NCBI GenBank assembly: GCA_951813015.1
Contig: CATOTG010000002.1
Coordinates: forward strand, 466,101 to 530,100
Direction of reading: 5' to 3'
Source: an uncultured Thermoanaerobaculia bacterium
GTDB lineage: Bacteria; Acidobacteriota; Thermoanaerobaculia; Multivoradales; Multivoraceae
DNA length: 64,000 nt
In this document: positions 10,401-17,242 of the stretch, piece after piece
Layout: every line of letters begins with the position of its first letter
Numbering within the stretch: the stretch's first letter is position 1
Made by a program: the position numbers and the translations under genes
Notes under the pieces: generated by a model
Seen by the model: the letters and a program-made list of their open reading frames with translations, nothing else
Database searches by the model: none
What the model was told of the DNA's origin: nothing

Positions 10401-12277
10401 CGGCCGCCCTCGCCGCGGTTCGCGAGCGGGCCCGTCCAGTCTTGATGACCTCGGCCACGACGATCGCCGCCCTGGCGCCCCTCGCCATTTCCACCGGCCG
10501 CGAGAACGAACTCTGGCCGCCCTTCGCGACGCTCGTGATCGGCGGCCTTCTCACCGCGACCGTGCTGACGCTGCTCGTCATCCCCGTCGGCTTCGTCTTC
10601 CTCCGCCGGCTCGACGAACTGTTCAGTCGCGTGGGCCCCTGGGTGGTGCTCACCTGGCTCGGCGCGGTCATCGCGGTGACGGCGCCCCTGTTCGCGTTCG
10701 GCGTGATCGAGTCGATGCTCTGGCAGGTCATCACGACGGTGCTCATCGCCGGCGCGCTGCTGGGCCTCACCGTCTGGCTGCTGCCGAAACCGGCCGCGCC
10801 CGAACCGGAAGCGACTGCCGGCCCGCCCAGGCTGGTCGTTAGCCACCTGCGCAAGACGTACGGCCTCCCCGGACCCGTACGCCGGGCGCTGCGGGCTTCC
10901 ACGGAGTTCGCCAGGAGAGTCGCGGCCGGCGGCGGGCAGGCGTTCCATCCGGCCGACGCTCGCGACCGGCTCCTGCCCCTGCTGCTGCTTCTGGCCGGCG
11001 CGATCACCCTGGCCGTGCGGATGCGCACCGGCCTGGTGATCCTCGGCATCTGGATCGCGATCCTGCTACTCGGCGCCAGCCTGCTACGCGAGATCCGGCG
11101 GGCCCGCGGCCGCGCCGACGCTCTGGGTCGCGTCGACCCCGGTGGCATCGAAGGCGTTCTGGCGGCGTTGCTGCCCTGGGGGCTCCTCGCCTGGCTGGTC
11201 GGGCCGGAGATGGTCGCCGACCCCGAGGTCGCGGGGTTCGTCGCGCTGGCCATCGTCTCCGCGATCATCGTGCTGATCCAGCTCGGACGCCACACGGCGC
11301 GGGTAGAGACGATGCGGCGGGAACGGAAGACCTCCCGGCGCCGGCGCGCCCGGGGCATGCGCGGCCAGCTCCTCCGTCTCTGGCGCGGCGCGGCGACCAG
11401 GCTCTTCGGCCTCGACTTGCCGATCGACACGGTCAAGGCCCTGGCCGCGGTGAGCTTCGAGGTCGACCGCGGCATGGTCGGCGTGCTCGGCCCGAACGGC
11501 GCCGGCAAGACGACCCTGCTGCGTCAGTTGACCGGCATCCTGGACTCGACGCGGGGCCGCATCACGCTGGGCGGGGTACCGCTGCTCAGCGTCCGCAAGC
11601 GCCTCGCGCGCTACGTCGGCTACCTGCCGCAGGACGCCGGCCTGCCCCCTCGTCTGACCGCCCGGCAGTACCTCGAGTACTACGCCGCGCTCTACCAGAT
11701 CGACGCCTCGAAGCGGGCCGGCCGCATCTCGACCCTGCTGCGGGAGGTCGGTCTCGACGAGCGCGCGGACGAGCAGATCGGCGGCTACTCGGGCGGCATG
11801 CGGCAGCGCGTCGCGGTGGCGCGCACCCTGCTCCGGCTGCCTCCGATCATCGTCGTCGACGAGCCGACCGTCGGCCTCGATCCCCGGGAGCGGGTCCGCT
11901 TCCGCAACCTGCTCTCGCGCCTGGCCAAGGACCGGATCGTCCTGTTCTCCACCCACGTCGTCGAGGACGTCGCGGTGGCGTGCGACCGCGTCCTGGTATT
12001 GACGCGGGGCCGGATGGTCTTCGACGGTCATCCGGCGGCGCTGTCGCGCGAAGCGGAGGGCCGGGTGTGGTCGTGGAGGACGGCGGACGGCAACGAGGCG
12101 CCGGACCTGCCCGAAGGCGCCGTGCTGGCTGACCAGAAGCCGGAACCCGACGGCACGAGCAGCCTGCGAGTGCTTGCCGCGGACCGCCCGGATGAACGGG
12201 CCGAGGCGGTCGAGCCGAGCCTCGAGGATGGCTACCTGTGGCTCGCCCGCTCGGTGCGTGGGGAGGCGCCTGCATGA
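7463..12277 (+). CDS. RND permease fused to ABC transporter ATPase
   Basis: A 1604-residue fusion with a GTG start. Residues 1 to about 1060 are a complete RND permease: an N-terminal TM (AVTMFFVGLVMLGGFAW), GVGLIVDNSVVVFESVQRR in the central bundle, a Gly-rich loop (GGRGGGGGGGGG) in the second periplasmic half and a C-terminal TM bundle. Two further TM helices lead to RLVVSHLRKTYG, which looks like the first strand of an ABC ATPase. About 170 residues with several TM helices then interrupt the nucleotide-binding domain before VKALAAVSFEVDRGMVG. Walker A GPNGAGKTT lies near residue 1343, the signature YSGGMRQRV near 1440 and Walker B IIVVDEPTVGLDP near 1460; the H-loop is FSTHVVEDV. The gene ends in an ATGA overlap with the next permease, so the ATPase probably energises the ABC-2 permeases of this locus while physically tied to an RND pump. 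Confidence 0.93.
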   Translation: MKAGLDTLAIRRPVAVTMFFVGLVMLGGFAWQRLPVELFPALTGDSLYVNFFRPGSEPETVEREILMPLEARVRTLPRVAETWGEVTGASGSFTVRFERGVDLKVRELEMRRIAADLARTQPRDAFLDVQADDTGVFSSFAMILQATGSDDEDALHDLVEELITPRLAAVPGVSQATVMGGSARQLTVWVDPNRCAALGVTTEQVTAAVRGAAGRLRYLGSLEDETGRTAVMLDGRPVGAVSMGEVRVVPNRPVLVRHVAEVEIGSGRRQMLYRVNGEPSVGLLVFQEEGANLVRLGRDLRRRIEEINEEFTPLGIRLLVSFDAADLVETQIERLRNLGLSGFAIALLVLFLFLRQWRAVAVVAVAVPVSLAVALSFLYVAGLSLNLFTLFGLAVGVGLIVDNSVVVFESVQRRLERGRSPDDAAAGGLRRTGRAIIAASVTTAIVFLPAVIVDLESSLVQNLIALLALAILLPLFGSLLVAIGLVPLLARHLAAPAAIRRLAKLRQRRERFGGKAPPDPTRILFAGVLASALRRPASWITGVVAAVVLSAIGALFLIASGGPGQAPVADQVQLSVRLPEGRGSLESAVRAFERLETIQEVDGVDRVESVIREEGGSLTVHLVDEDVRPEELTAAFVRRLLRPPARRAGVELLNPGEGEGPGGRGGGGGGGGGAQELLGGGTSRVVLSGNDNEQLTDLAARVTERLREIEGIASAYPAVRPGPDELHVSPNRRAFDTFGVLLDEVLPMLNLAGREGARIATGFPLASGRELPIVVQRQEGRRDEAQLMDGSSFNRDVSLSGLQQLRVSTGVGVLPVAALAQVRQAPPSPVITHHNGVREREVLYTLSQDVPRRGPARDAFDRNLDEAIASIHRPPGTTIALDRSGESTNWFRRIAVPVVLLVFLVLAVTFESLTLPILVLIALPLALLGSVWALVVTGIGFQAMALLGALVLLGLAINPAVLLVDRMQQHTLGAGWSAGAAALAAVRERARPVLMTSATTIAALAPLAISTGRENELWPPFATLVIGGLLTATVLTLLVIPVGFVFLRRLDELFSRVGPWVVLTWLGAVIAVTAPLFAFGVIESMLWQVITTVLIAGALLGLTVWLLPKPAAPEPEATAGPPRLVVSHLRKTYGLPGPVRRALRASTEFARRVAAGGGQAFHPADARDRLLPLLLLLAGAITLAVRMRTGLVILGIWIAILLLGASLLREIRRARGRADALGRVDPGGIEGVLAALLPWGLLAWLVGPEMVADPEVAGFVALAIVSAIIVLIQLGRHTARVETMRRERKTSRRRRARGMRGQLLRLWRGAATRLFGLDLPIDTVKALAAVSFEVDRGMVGVLGPNGAGKTTLLRQLTGILDSTRGRITLGGVPLLSVRKRLARYVGYLPQDAGLPPRLTARQYLEYYAALYQIDASKRAGRISTLLREVGLDERADEQIGGYSGGMRQRVAVARTLLRLPPIIVVDEPTVGLDPRERVRFRNLLSRLAKDRIVLFSTHVVEDVAVACDRVLVLTRGRMVFDGHPAALSREAEGRVWSWRTADGNEAPDLPEGAVLADQKPEPDGTSSLRVLAADRPDERAEAVEPSLEDGYLWLARSVRGEAPA

Positions 12278-12951
12278 TCAACGTGCTGCGGACTTCCGCG
12301 ATCCTGCTTGCCGGGCGCAGGTATTGGCTGCTGCCGTTGTTGCCTCTCCTGTGGCTGGGCGTACAGGCGATCATGCTGGTGGCCGGGATGCGGCTCGGCG
12401 CGGAGCCGGTTGCCGCGCAGAACAGCCTGATCGGCGTGCCGGTGGCGGTTCTCGCCATCTTTCTGGGCGGGAGAACGATCACCGGCGAAATCGACCAGCA
12501 CAGCCTGGAGATCGCCTACACCGTGCCCGGAGGCGCCCATCGCGTCTGGCTCGGCAAGCTCATCGCCGCCATCCTGATCCTGCTCTCGAGCCTGATCCTT
12601 CTGGCCGCCGTCACCTATGCCTTCTTCACCGACTTCCCGGTACTCCAGAGCCTGTACGGCGCCACGCAGGGAGTCGTCTTCTACCTCGCCGCGGCGATGG
12701 GCTTCGGAACCCTGTTCCGCAGCGAAGTTGCAGGGTCCCTGGCCACCATTGGCGTCCTCGGCCTCAACCGCGCGCTCGGCTCGTTCCGCATCTCACCGTT
12801 CTGGAATCCCCTCGCCGTGGAAGAAGCCGACGCGGCGCAGATGCTCGCGCTGAACGTTCAGAACCGCATCGGCGTCGCTCTCGCAATCGCCGCCATCGTC
12901 GCCCTCACCTTCACCCGCGCCGAGCGCAGGGAGAAGATGCTCGGCGGCTGA
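12274..12951 (+). CDS. ABC-2-type permease A
   Basis: Small inner-membrane protein of 225 residues with about six hydrophobic segments, ABC-2 permease type. Its ATG overlaps the stop of the RND-ABC fusion (ATGA), a sign of coupled translation and of partnership with the fused ATPase domain. Conserved stretches shared with permease B (13816-14508) include YWLLPL, EIAYTVPGGAHRVWLGKL, ISPFWNPL and the C-terminal AERREKML. The amphipathic VPGGAHRVWLGKL segment would face the cytoplasm and could be the coupling helix to the ATPase. It is followed, after 260 bases, by small peptide gene A. Confidence 0.85.
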   Translation: MINVLRTSAILLAGRRYWLLPLLPLLWLGVQAIMLVAGMRLGAEPVAAQNSLIGVPVAVLAIFLGGRTITGEIDQHSLEIAYTVPGGAHRVWLGKLIAAILILLSSLILLAAVTYAFFTDFPVLQSLYGATQGVVFYLAAAMGFGTLFRSEVAGSLATIGVLGLNRALGSFRISPFWNPLAVEEADAAQMLALNVQNRIGVALAIAAIVALTFTRAERREKMLGG

Positions 12952-13111
12952 AGCGCCCTTCGTGCCCGATCCAGCACGCAGCCACCCGGCGCCACGCCCC
13001 GCTCAGGTCCCTACGCCCGATAAAATCTCTCCGCTTTCCGTCTAGGTCTATAGGCGGTCCGACGCCGCTGCCGCGCCGAATGGCGCTGCGGCGCGGCGGA
13101 CCCGTGAAGGC

Positions 13112-13127
13112 CCTCCGTCTTCGGAGG
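13112..13127 (+). promoter_or_regulatory. Small hairpin in the leader of peptide gene A
   Basis: CCTCCG, a TCTT loop and CGGAGG form a perfect 6-bp stem about 85 bases before peptide gene A. No T-run follows, so a simple intrinsic terminator is unlikely. It may shape the transcript between the permease gene and the peptide gene, for example as an attenuator or processing site, but this is inference from a short stem in GC-rich DNA. Confidence 0.25.
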
Positions 13128-13196
13128 ACCCTTCCCGCCTGCCTCGCGCCGTCGATCCCTTCGAGGGGTCAATGGCAACACAAGACCAATGAAACG

Positions 13197-13202
13197 AAAG
13201 GA
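13197..13202 (+). promoter_or_regulatory. Ribosome binding site of peptide gene A
   Basis: AAAGGA sits nine bases before the ATG at 13212 inside a GAAAGGAAC context. The same GAAAGGAAC context and the same nine-base spacing precede peptide gene B (14666-14671). This fixes both starts, which lie inside longer open frames, and shows the two leaders are related. Confidence 0.7.
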
Positions 13203-13211
13203 ACAAGGATC

Positions 13212-13514
13212 ATGAACAAGGTTTTAACTCTCGCGGCGGCAATGCTTGTGCTGATCGTCGGCACTGCTTTCGCAGAAACCCCTGCCACAACCGTGGCGGA
13301 GGACACATCAAGCGTCGACAGTTGGGGACTCGAACGACTCTCGGACGCCGACATGGTCGCCGTGATGGGAGAAGGGTGGTCGTGGGCAGCTTGCACTCTG
13401 TCCTACAAGGCTAACGGCTACCTGCTTTACGGAGCCGCCACCCTCGCAGGGAATCCAATCATGCAGGGTATCGGCCTCGGCCTTGTCGCTGCCGCCGGCG
13501 CCATCTGCGCGTAG
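13212..13514 (+). CDS. Secreted two-cysteine peptide precursor A (bacteriocin-like)
   Basis: 100 residues, no recognised family. Residues 1-21 (MNKVLTLAAAMLVLIVGTAF and Ala21) form a clear Sec-type signal peptide with an AFA cleavage site. An acidic/Thr/Ser spacer leads to LERLSDADMVAVMGEG (39-54), which resembles the double-glycine leaders of class II bacteriocins (LSxxEL..V.GG). The downstream core is Gly/Ala-rich and hydrophobic, with exactly two cysteines, Cys61 and Cys99, the latter penultimate. Peptide B at 14681 has the same plan with little sequence identity. It lies between two paralogous ABC-2 permease genes just after an RND-ABC fusion. A peptide bacteriocin, a signalling peptide or a structural micro-protein are all possible; the function is inferred from layout only. 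Confidence 0.75.
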   Translation: MNKVLTLAAAMLVLIVGTAFAETPATTVAEDTSSVDSWGLERLSDADMVAVMGEGWSWAACTLSYKANGYLLYGAATLAGNPIMQGIGLGLVAAAGAICA

Positions 13515-13815
13515 CCAGTTCTCCACCGGGCGTCACTTGACGATTCACACGCGCTCGTATTGATGGAGGTTCCTTCTTCGAGAGCACCGGTGGAGCAATG
13601 GCCTTCCTCCCGCGTAGGCGCGAGGGCGACGTCTGATGCACCAACCCGAAGGCCACGTCCGACCGGCCGCCGGGCCGCTGACGACGTGAACGCACCGATC
13701 ACCGGTCGGCTGCGTCACGTGGACTCCGTTTGTACTCGTCGCCCTCGCGCCACTTCCGATTCGACCTCGCAGCCATACCTGTCCGCTTCGGCCTGACGAC
13801 CTCTGGAGCCCCGCT
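13515..13815. other. 301-bp gap between peptide gene A and permease B
   Basis: No convincing gene. Reading frames here encode Arg/Pro-rich low-complexity translations typical of GC-rich noncoding DNA. The interval probably contains a promoter for permease B and peptide B, but I cannot point to confident -35/-10 boxes. Confidence 0.4.
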
Positions 13816-14508
13816 TTGATCACCATTCTCCGTCTTTCCGCCGTTCTGATCGGGGGTCCGCGTTACTGGCTGCTGCCGCTGGTGCCGCTACTTTGGCTTG
13901 CCCTTCAGGCGATCCTGCTCGTCACCGGCCGCAAGACCGGATTTGAAGCCGCCGCGGCCCAGAACGTCCTGGTCGGGACGCCGGTGTCGGCTCTCGCTGT
14001 GTTCTTGGGCAGCCGAATCATCGCCGGGGAGCTCGACGAGCACACCTTGGAGATCGCCTACACCGTACCCGGCGGGGCCCATCGCGTCTGGCTTGGAAAG
14101 CTGGCCGCCGCGGGCCTCATACTGCTCGTCAGCCTGAGCCTGATGGCGGTGCTCACTTTCACCTTCTTCACCGGGTTTCCGTTCGTTCAGGCCCTTTATG
14201 GCGCGGCGCAGGGAGCCAGCTTCTGTCTGGCACTGACCATGGGTTTCGCCACCCTGTTTCGCGGTGGAACTGCCGGCATCGTGGCGACCATCGGCCTACT
14301 CGGCGTGACCGCCGCCATCCCTCCCTTTTTCGCACTCCTGCTCCGCATCTCGCCGTTCTGGAACCCGCTCACGGTGCAAGGGGCCGACGCCGATCAGTTG
14401 CTCGCGATGGCCGTTCGGAACCGCATCGGTTACGCACTCGTCATCGCCGCCCTTGTCGCCCTGACCTTCGCCCGCGCGGAACGCCGAGAGAAGATGCTCA
14501 GCGGCTGA
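13816..14508 (+). CDS. ABC-2-type permease B
   Basis: 230-residue paralogue of permease A, more than half identical by eye and colinear: YWLLPL, AAQN, EIAYTVPGGAHRVWLGKL, ISPFWNPL and the C-terminal AERREKML are shared, and about six hydrophobic segments align. It starts with TTG, matching the first codons of permease A (M-I-x-x-L-R). A seven-residue stretch (PPFFALL) is inserted before RISPFWNPL relative to A. No ATPase gene accompanies it, so it presumably uses the ABC domain fused to the RND permease at 7463-12277. It is followed by peptide gene B, repeating the permease-peptide order. The duplication suggests one permease dedicated to each peptide. Confidence 0.85.
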   Translation: MITILRLSAVLIGGPRYWLLPLVPLLWLALQAILLVTGRKTGFEAAAAQNVLVGTPVSALAVFLGSRIIAGELDEHTLEIAYTVPGGAHRVWLGKLAAAGLILLVSLSLMAVLTFTFFTGFPFVQALYGAAQGASFCLALTMGFATLFRGGTAGIVATIGLLGVTAAIPPFFALLLRISPFWNPLTVQGADADQLLAMAVRNRIGYALVIAALVALTFARAERREKMLSG

Positions 14509-14665
14509 ATCCGAACGCCGGTCCTCCTTGCTGGCCAAACAACTCGCTCGTCCTTGCAGCCGGGCAATCGGCCTGCGGCATCGTCGTCGCGCGTGCTCCA
14601 CTCGATCGAATCCGTCCATGTCCATAGACGGTTCAGACCATTCGCTACACCCTTGGCTCCAAAAG

Positions 14666-14671
14666 AAAGGA
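14666..14671 (+). promoter_or_regulatory. Ribosome binding site of peptide gene B
   Basis: AAAGGA nine bases before ATG 14681, in the same GAAAGGAAC context as the site before peptide gene A. It selects the internal ATG over earlier in-frame codons. Confidence 0.7.
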
Positions 14672-14680
14672 ACCCACCTC

Positions 14681-14959
14681 ATGAAGAGATCCCTGGCCCT
14701 CGCACTACTTGCCCTCACCGTCAGTGCCGGCGTTTCGTTCGCAGTGCCGGCGAACCCGACCGCAGGCGCCGACGTCAGGAACATCGAGACCCACGACCCG
14801 GGACCACTCTCCGAAACCGACATCGACGCCCTCGTCGGAGCACGGAGCGTCTGTTCTCTCGACATCTCGATAGCCCGTCAACACTTCGCGATGGGGAACG
14901 TCGTCGCGGGCACTGCGTGGCTTCTCGTCGCCTACTTCCGCCCGGCCGTCTGCTCGTGA
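14681..14959 (+). CDS. Secreted two-cysteine peptide precursor B (bacteriocin-like)
   Basis: 92 residues, no recognised family. Residues 1-21 are a Sec-type signal peptide (MKRSLALALLALTVSAGVSF then Ala). A spacer rich in Pro/Asp/Glu leads to PLSETDIDALVGAR (42-55), the counterpart of LSDADMVAVMG in peptide A. The core has two cysteines, Cys58 and Cys91, the second penultimate (AVCS, versus AICA in peptide A). Core sequences of A and B otherwise differ, the pattern expected of paired or diversifying secreted peptides sharing an export route. It lies 172 bases after permease B and has the same ribosome binding site context as peptide A. Function is inferred from layout. Confidence 0.75.
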   Translation: MKRSLALALLALTVSAGVSFAVPANPTAGADVRNIETHDPGPLSETDIDALVGARSVCSLDISIARQHFAMGNVVAGTAWLLVAYFRPAVCS

Positions 14960-15136
14960 TCCGCTCTCTCTACCTGAGCATCACCATCTGCGTGTAGCCC
15001 CGTCGACCGACGGGCCTATGCGGGCGACGCACGGCGGAGCGGCGGCAAGATCAACCTTGTCCGCTCCTCCGCCGTGCCGGCCTCAGCGCCACACCGTCTC
15101 GTATCTGGCCAACACACTGACGGTTCCTCGATCAGG

Positions 15137-15289
15137 ATGACGACGGCCGAGGTCGCCCTGGAGGCCGCGGTGGCGAGGGTGCAGTCCCTGGCAAGAAAGT
15201 ACGGAGGCGGCGGGGGCGGCGAAGTCGATGCCTTCATCGCCGAGCGACGAGCCGAGGCCCGCAAGGACATCGTACGGAGCCTGGCTTGA
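15137..15289 (+). CDS. Possible 50-aa antitoxin-like protein
   Basis: Short frame from ATG 15137 with a GG-rich upstream sequence. The product has a helical first half (EVALEAAVARVQSLARKY), a run of six glycines and a second helix VDAFIAERRAEARKDIVRSL. The FIAERRAEA wording is common in small type II antitoxins, but no toxin gene follows and the protein is very short, so it may be a decayed antitoxin or a chance frame. Confidence 0.3.
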   Translation: MTTAEVALEAAVARVQSLARKYGGGGGGEVDAFIAERRAEARKDIVRSLA

Positions 15290-15389
15290 ACTGGACCTGC
15301 CGGGTACCTGCGTCCGCTCCATCCGTTGAAGCAGGACAGACGCCCGCATTCGCAGCAGGCGCGACCCGTTCAATGGCGCCGTGGGCCGA

Positions 15390-16481
15390 TCAGAAGTCGC
15401 AGGCCAAGCCGGGGTAGCGGAACACGACGCCCGGATCGAGCTGCTTCGGCTTGTTCGCCGCCTCTTCGGCGCGTGCGCCGGAGAGCATGCCCTCCATCCC
15501 GTAGTTGCCTTCGTGACAGGCGTACTCGTAGATCGCGTCCTCGGTGCGCTTGAGAGGAATCGACGCCGTCCAGGGCCTGGTCCAGGTACCCGGATCGTTC
15601 ACCGTGACCTCCCATTCCAGGGTCTCCGCGTCCGTCAGGGTGAACCGCTCGGTGATCGTGAGCTGCTCGGAAGAGCCCATGAAGTCGTTCTTCTTCGAGT
15701 AGTTCGAGGTCTCGATGACCAGCGTGTCGCCGTCCCAGTGGCCGCGTGAGTCGCCGTTCCAGAGCCTGATGTCGCCATCGAGCGCGGACTCGTCGCCCAG
15801 CCGAACGACCCGCGCGTCATGGATCATCTCCTGGTGGATCACGACGTGGTCAGGCGTCTGGAAGATCTGGTGGTAGCCGTTGTAGCCCGGAAAGATGAAG
15901 GGGGCGCCGTAGCTGATGCAGCGCTCGGGAACCGGCCGGTCGAGCCAGGAATCGGCCGGGTGCTCCATCAGGTGCTTCACCCTCTCGCAAAGCCGCTTCT
16001 TCGCCGGCTCGGTGAAGGGCGGGATGAGCCCGTCCGGCGGGTCGACGACGAGCGACGTCCGCTTCGTGAAGTACCGGTCCGCGATCCAGAACTGGTTGTA
16101 GTTGCCGGTCGTCGGGTCGTAGGACGTTGCCTTCGTCCGTTCAATCGCCGCCAGCACGAGCTGGTCGCCGAACAGAGCGTCGGCGCCCGGGTTCGTCGCC
16201 TCGGCGACGGCCGCCATCAGCTCCTGGAACTCCTCGTCCGACAGGCGCTCCTTGCCCGCCCAGGCAGCGGGCCGCTGCAGCGGAGTGCCGTTGTTGTTGG
16301 CCCAGACGCCCTGGAGGTCGGGATGGCCATAGGCGGTGCGCGGCATCGTCCAGTCGGCGTCCCTGGCCGTGTTGACGGGGTTGTTGCCCGCAGCCAACGC
16401 GGCGCCGGCGCCGGTGAGGGCCAGCAGCGCGCCAACGACAGTCACAGTCCACACGACGTTCAAACGTTCATGCCTGCTCAT
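15390..16481 (-). CDS. Secreted orphan protein of unknown function
   Basis: About 363 residues with a signal peptide (VVWTVTVVGALLALTGAGAALAA). I chose the ATG at 16481 because GGAGGG lies eight bases upstream; a TTG at 16496 would place that site inside the gene. Motifs DLQGVWANNNGTPLQRP near the start and HWDGDTLVIETSNY in the middle are typical of a large uncharacterised family of secreted proteins in Acidobacteria and marine Proteobacteria. There are no obvious catalytic residues. It is followed on the same strand by no close partner; the small gene at 16565-17053 lies upstream. The name is therefore left general. Confidence 0.8.
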   Translation of the reverse strand: MSRHERLNVVWTVTVVGALLALTGAGAALAAGNNPVNTARDADWTMPRTAYGHPDLQGVWANNNGTPLQRPAAWAGKERLSDEEFQELMAAVAEATNPGADALFGDQLVLAAIERTKATSYDPTTGNYNQFWIADRYFTKRTSLVVDPPDGLIPPFTEPAKKRLCERVKHLMEHPADSWLDRPVPERCISYGAPFIFPGYNGYHQIFQTPDHVVIHQEMIHDARVVRLGDESALDGDIRLWNGDSRGHWDGDTLVIETSNYSKKNDFMGSSEQLTITERFTLTDAETLEWEVTVNDPGTWTRPWTASIPLKRTEDAIYEYACHEGNYGMEGMLSGARAEEAANKPKQLDPGVVFRYPGLACDF

Positions 16482-16564
16482 GTGCCTGCCCTCCAACCCT
16501 GCGTGTTCATTCGCGTACCGGGATCATAGCTGCCGCGCCCGCAGCGCTGGCGCCAAACGCGCGT

Positions 16565-17053
16565 CTACCAGCCCCAGGTCTTCGCTTCCTCGTCCCACAG
16601 CGCCCAGCATTCCGGCGCCAAACCGGCGTCGAGCACCCAGATCGGCATGTCCGTGACCAGGCCGTTCGGTCCGACCTCCACCGACACCGGTCGCCCGGCG
16701 ACGCTCCAGCCCGAGACGACGCGACCCGCCACGTCAGCCTCGTCACCACCCCAGGGTTCCACCGACAGCGAGTCGATGCGCACCTCCCACTCGACGTGCT
16801 CTCCGGAACCGTCACGGCGGGCAAAGTGGATTTCGTCGCCGTAGACGCTCAAGTCCCTCACGTATTCGTCCGCCTCGATCTGGGCAACGAAGGAGGCCTT
16901 CAGACTGTCTTCGTTCGGTTCGTCCAGGGGCTCGGCGCACGCCAGACCTCCGAGGATGGCGAGCGCACCGAGGCCCACCAGGAGCGATCGTGCCGCGCCG
17001 GGGCCCCTGTACACCACCCGGGCCGATCGTTTCGTCTCGGACGTGGTACTCAC
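16565..17053 (-). CDS. Putative lipoprotein of unknown function
   Basis: 162 residues starting at GTG 17053. A basic N-terminus (KRSARVVYRGPGAARS) and a hydrophobic stretch end in LGGLAC, a lipobox with Cys39, so the product is probably a lipoprotein. The remainder is acidic and beta-rich (VRDLSVYGDEIHFARRDG, EWEVRIDSLSVEPW), ending in Trp-rich WALWDEEAKTWGW. No family recognised. It is 83 bases upstream of the secreted orphan at 15390-16481 and transcribed in the same direction, so the two may form a pair. Confidence 0.65.
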   Translation of the reverse strand: MSTTSETKRSARVVYRGPGAARSLLVGLGALAILGGLACAEPLDEPNEDSLKASFVAQIEADEYVRDLSVYGDEIHFARRDGSGEHVEWEVRIDSLSVEPWGGDEADVAGRVVSGWSVAGRPVSVEVGPNGLVTDMPIWVLDAGLAPECWALWDEEAKTWGW

Positions 17054-17090
17054 GCTGCAACTCTAACCCCTTCGGCAACGCAAGAACCCG

Positions 17091-17111
17091 GGTGGCGCGA
17101 TCCGGGCCACC
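17091..17111. repeat. REP-like palindrome, copy 1
   Basis: Imperfect 21-bp palindrome beginning GGTGGCGCG and ending GCCACC. Close relatives occur at 19605-19625 and 28437-28457 in intergenic or repeat DNA. The three copies share the core GGTGGCGCGnTCCGCGCCACC with one or two changes each. Confidence 0.5.
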
Positions 17112-17242
17112 CCGGCGCTCCACTCCCAAGCCGGATCTGCTCATGGCGGGCGCCATGCTGCTGTTGGTCCGCGCGTTCCGGCGACACGGACGTCTCCCGC
17201 GCCGACCAAGGGCTAGAATCGACTCCACAAGGAGGTCCCACG

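Noticed and set aside
7529..10948. Very long minus-strand open frame (1139 codons) opposite the RND-ABC gene
   Set aside because: Low-complexity Arg/Gly/Gln/Asp-rich translation with no domain; it is the antisense shadow of a GC-rich gene with strong third-position GC bias.
12952..13211. Promoter for peptide gene A
   Set aside because: GATAAAAT near 13019 resembles a -10 box but no -35 at proper spacing could be found; not reported as a site.
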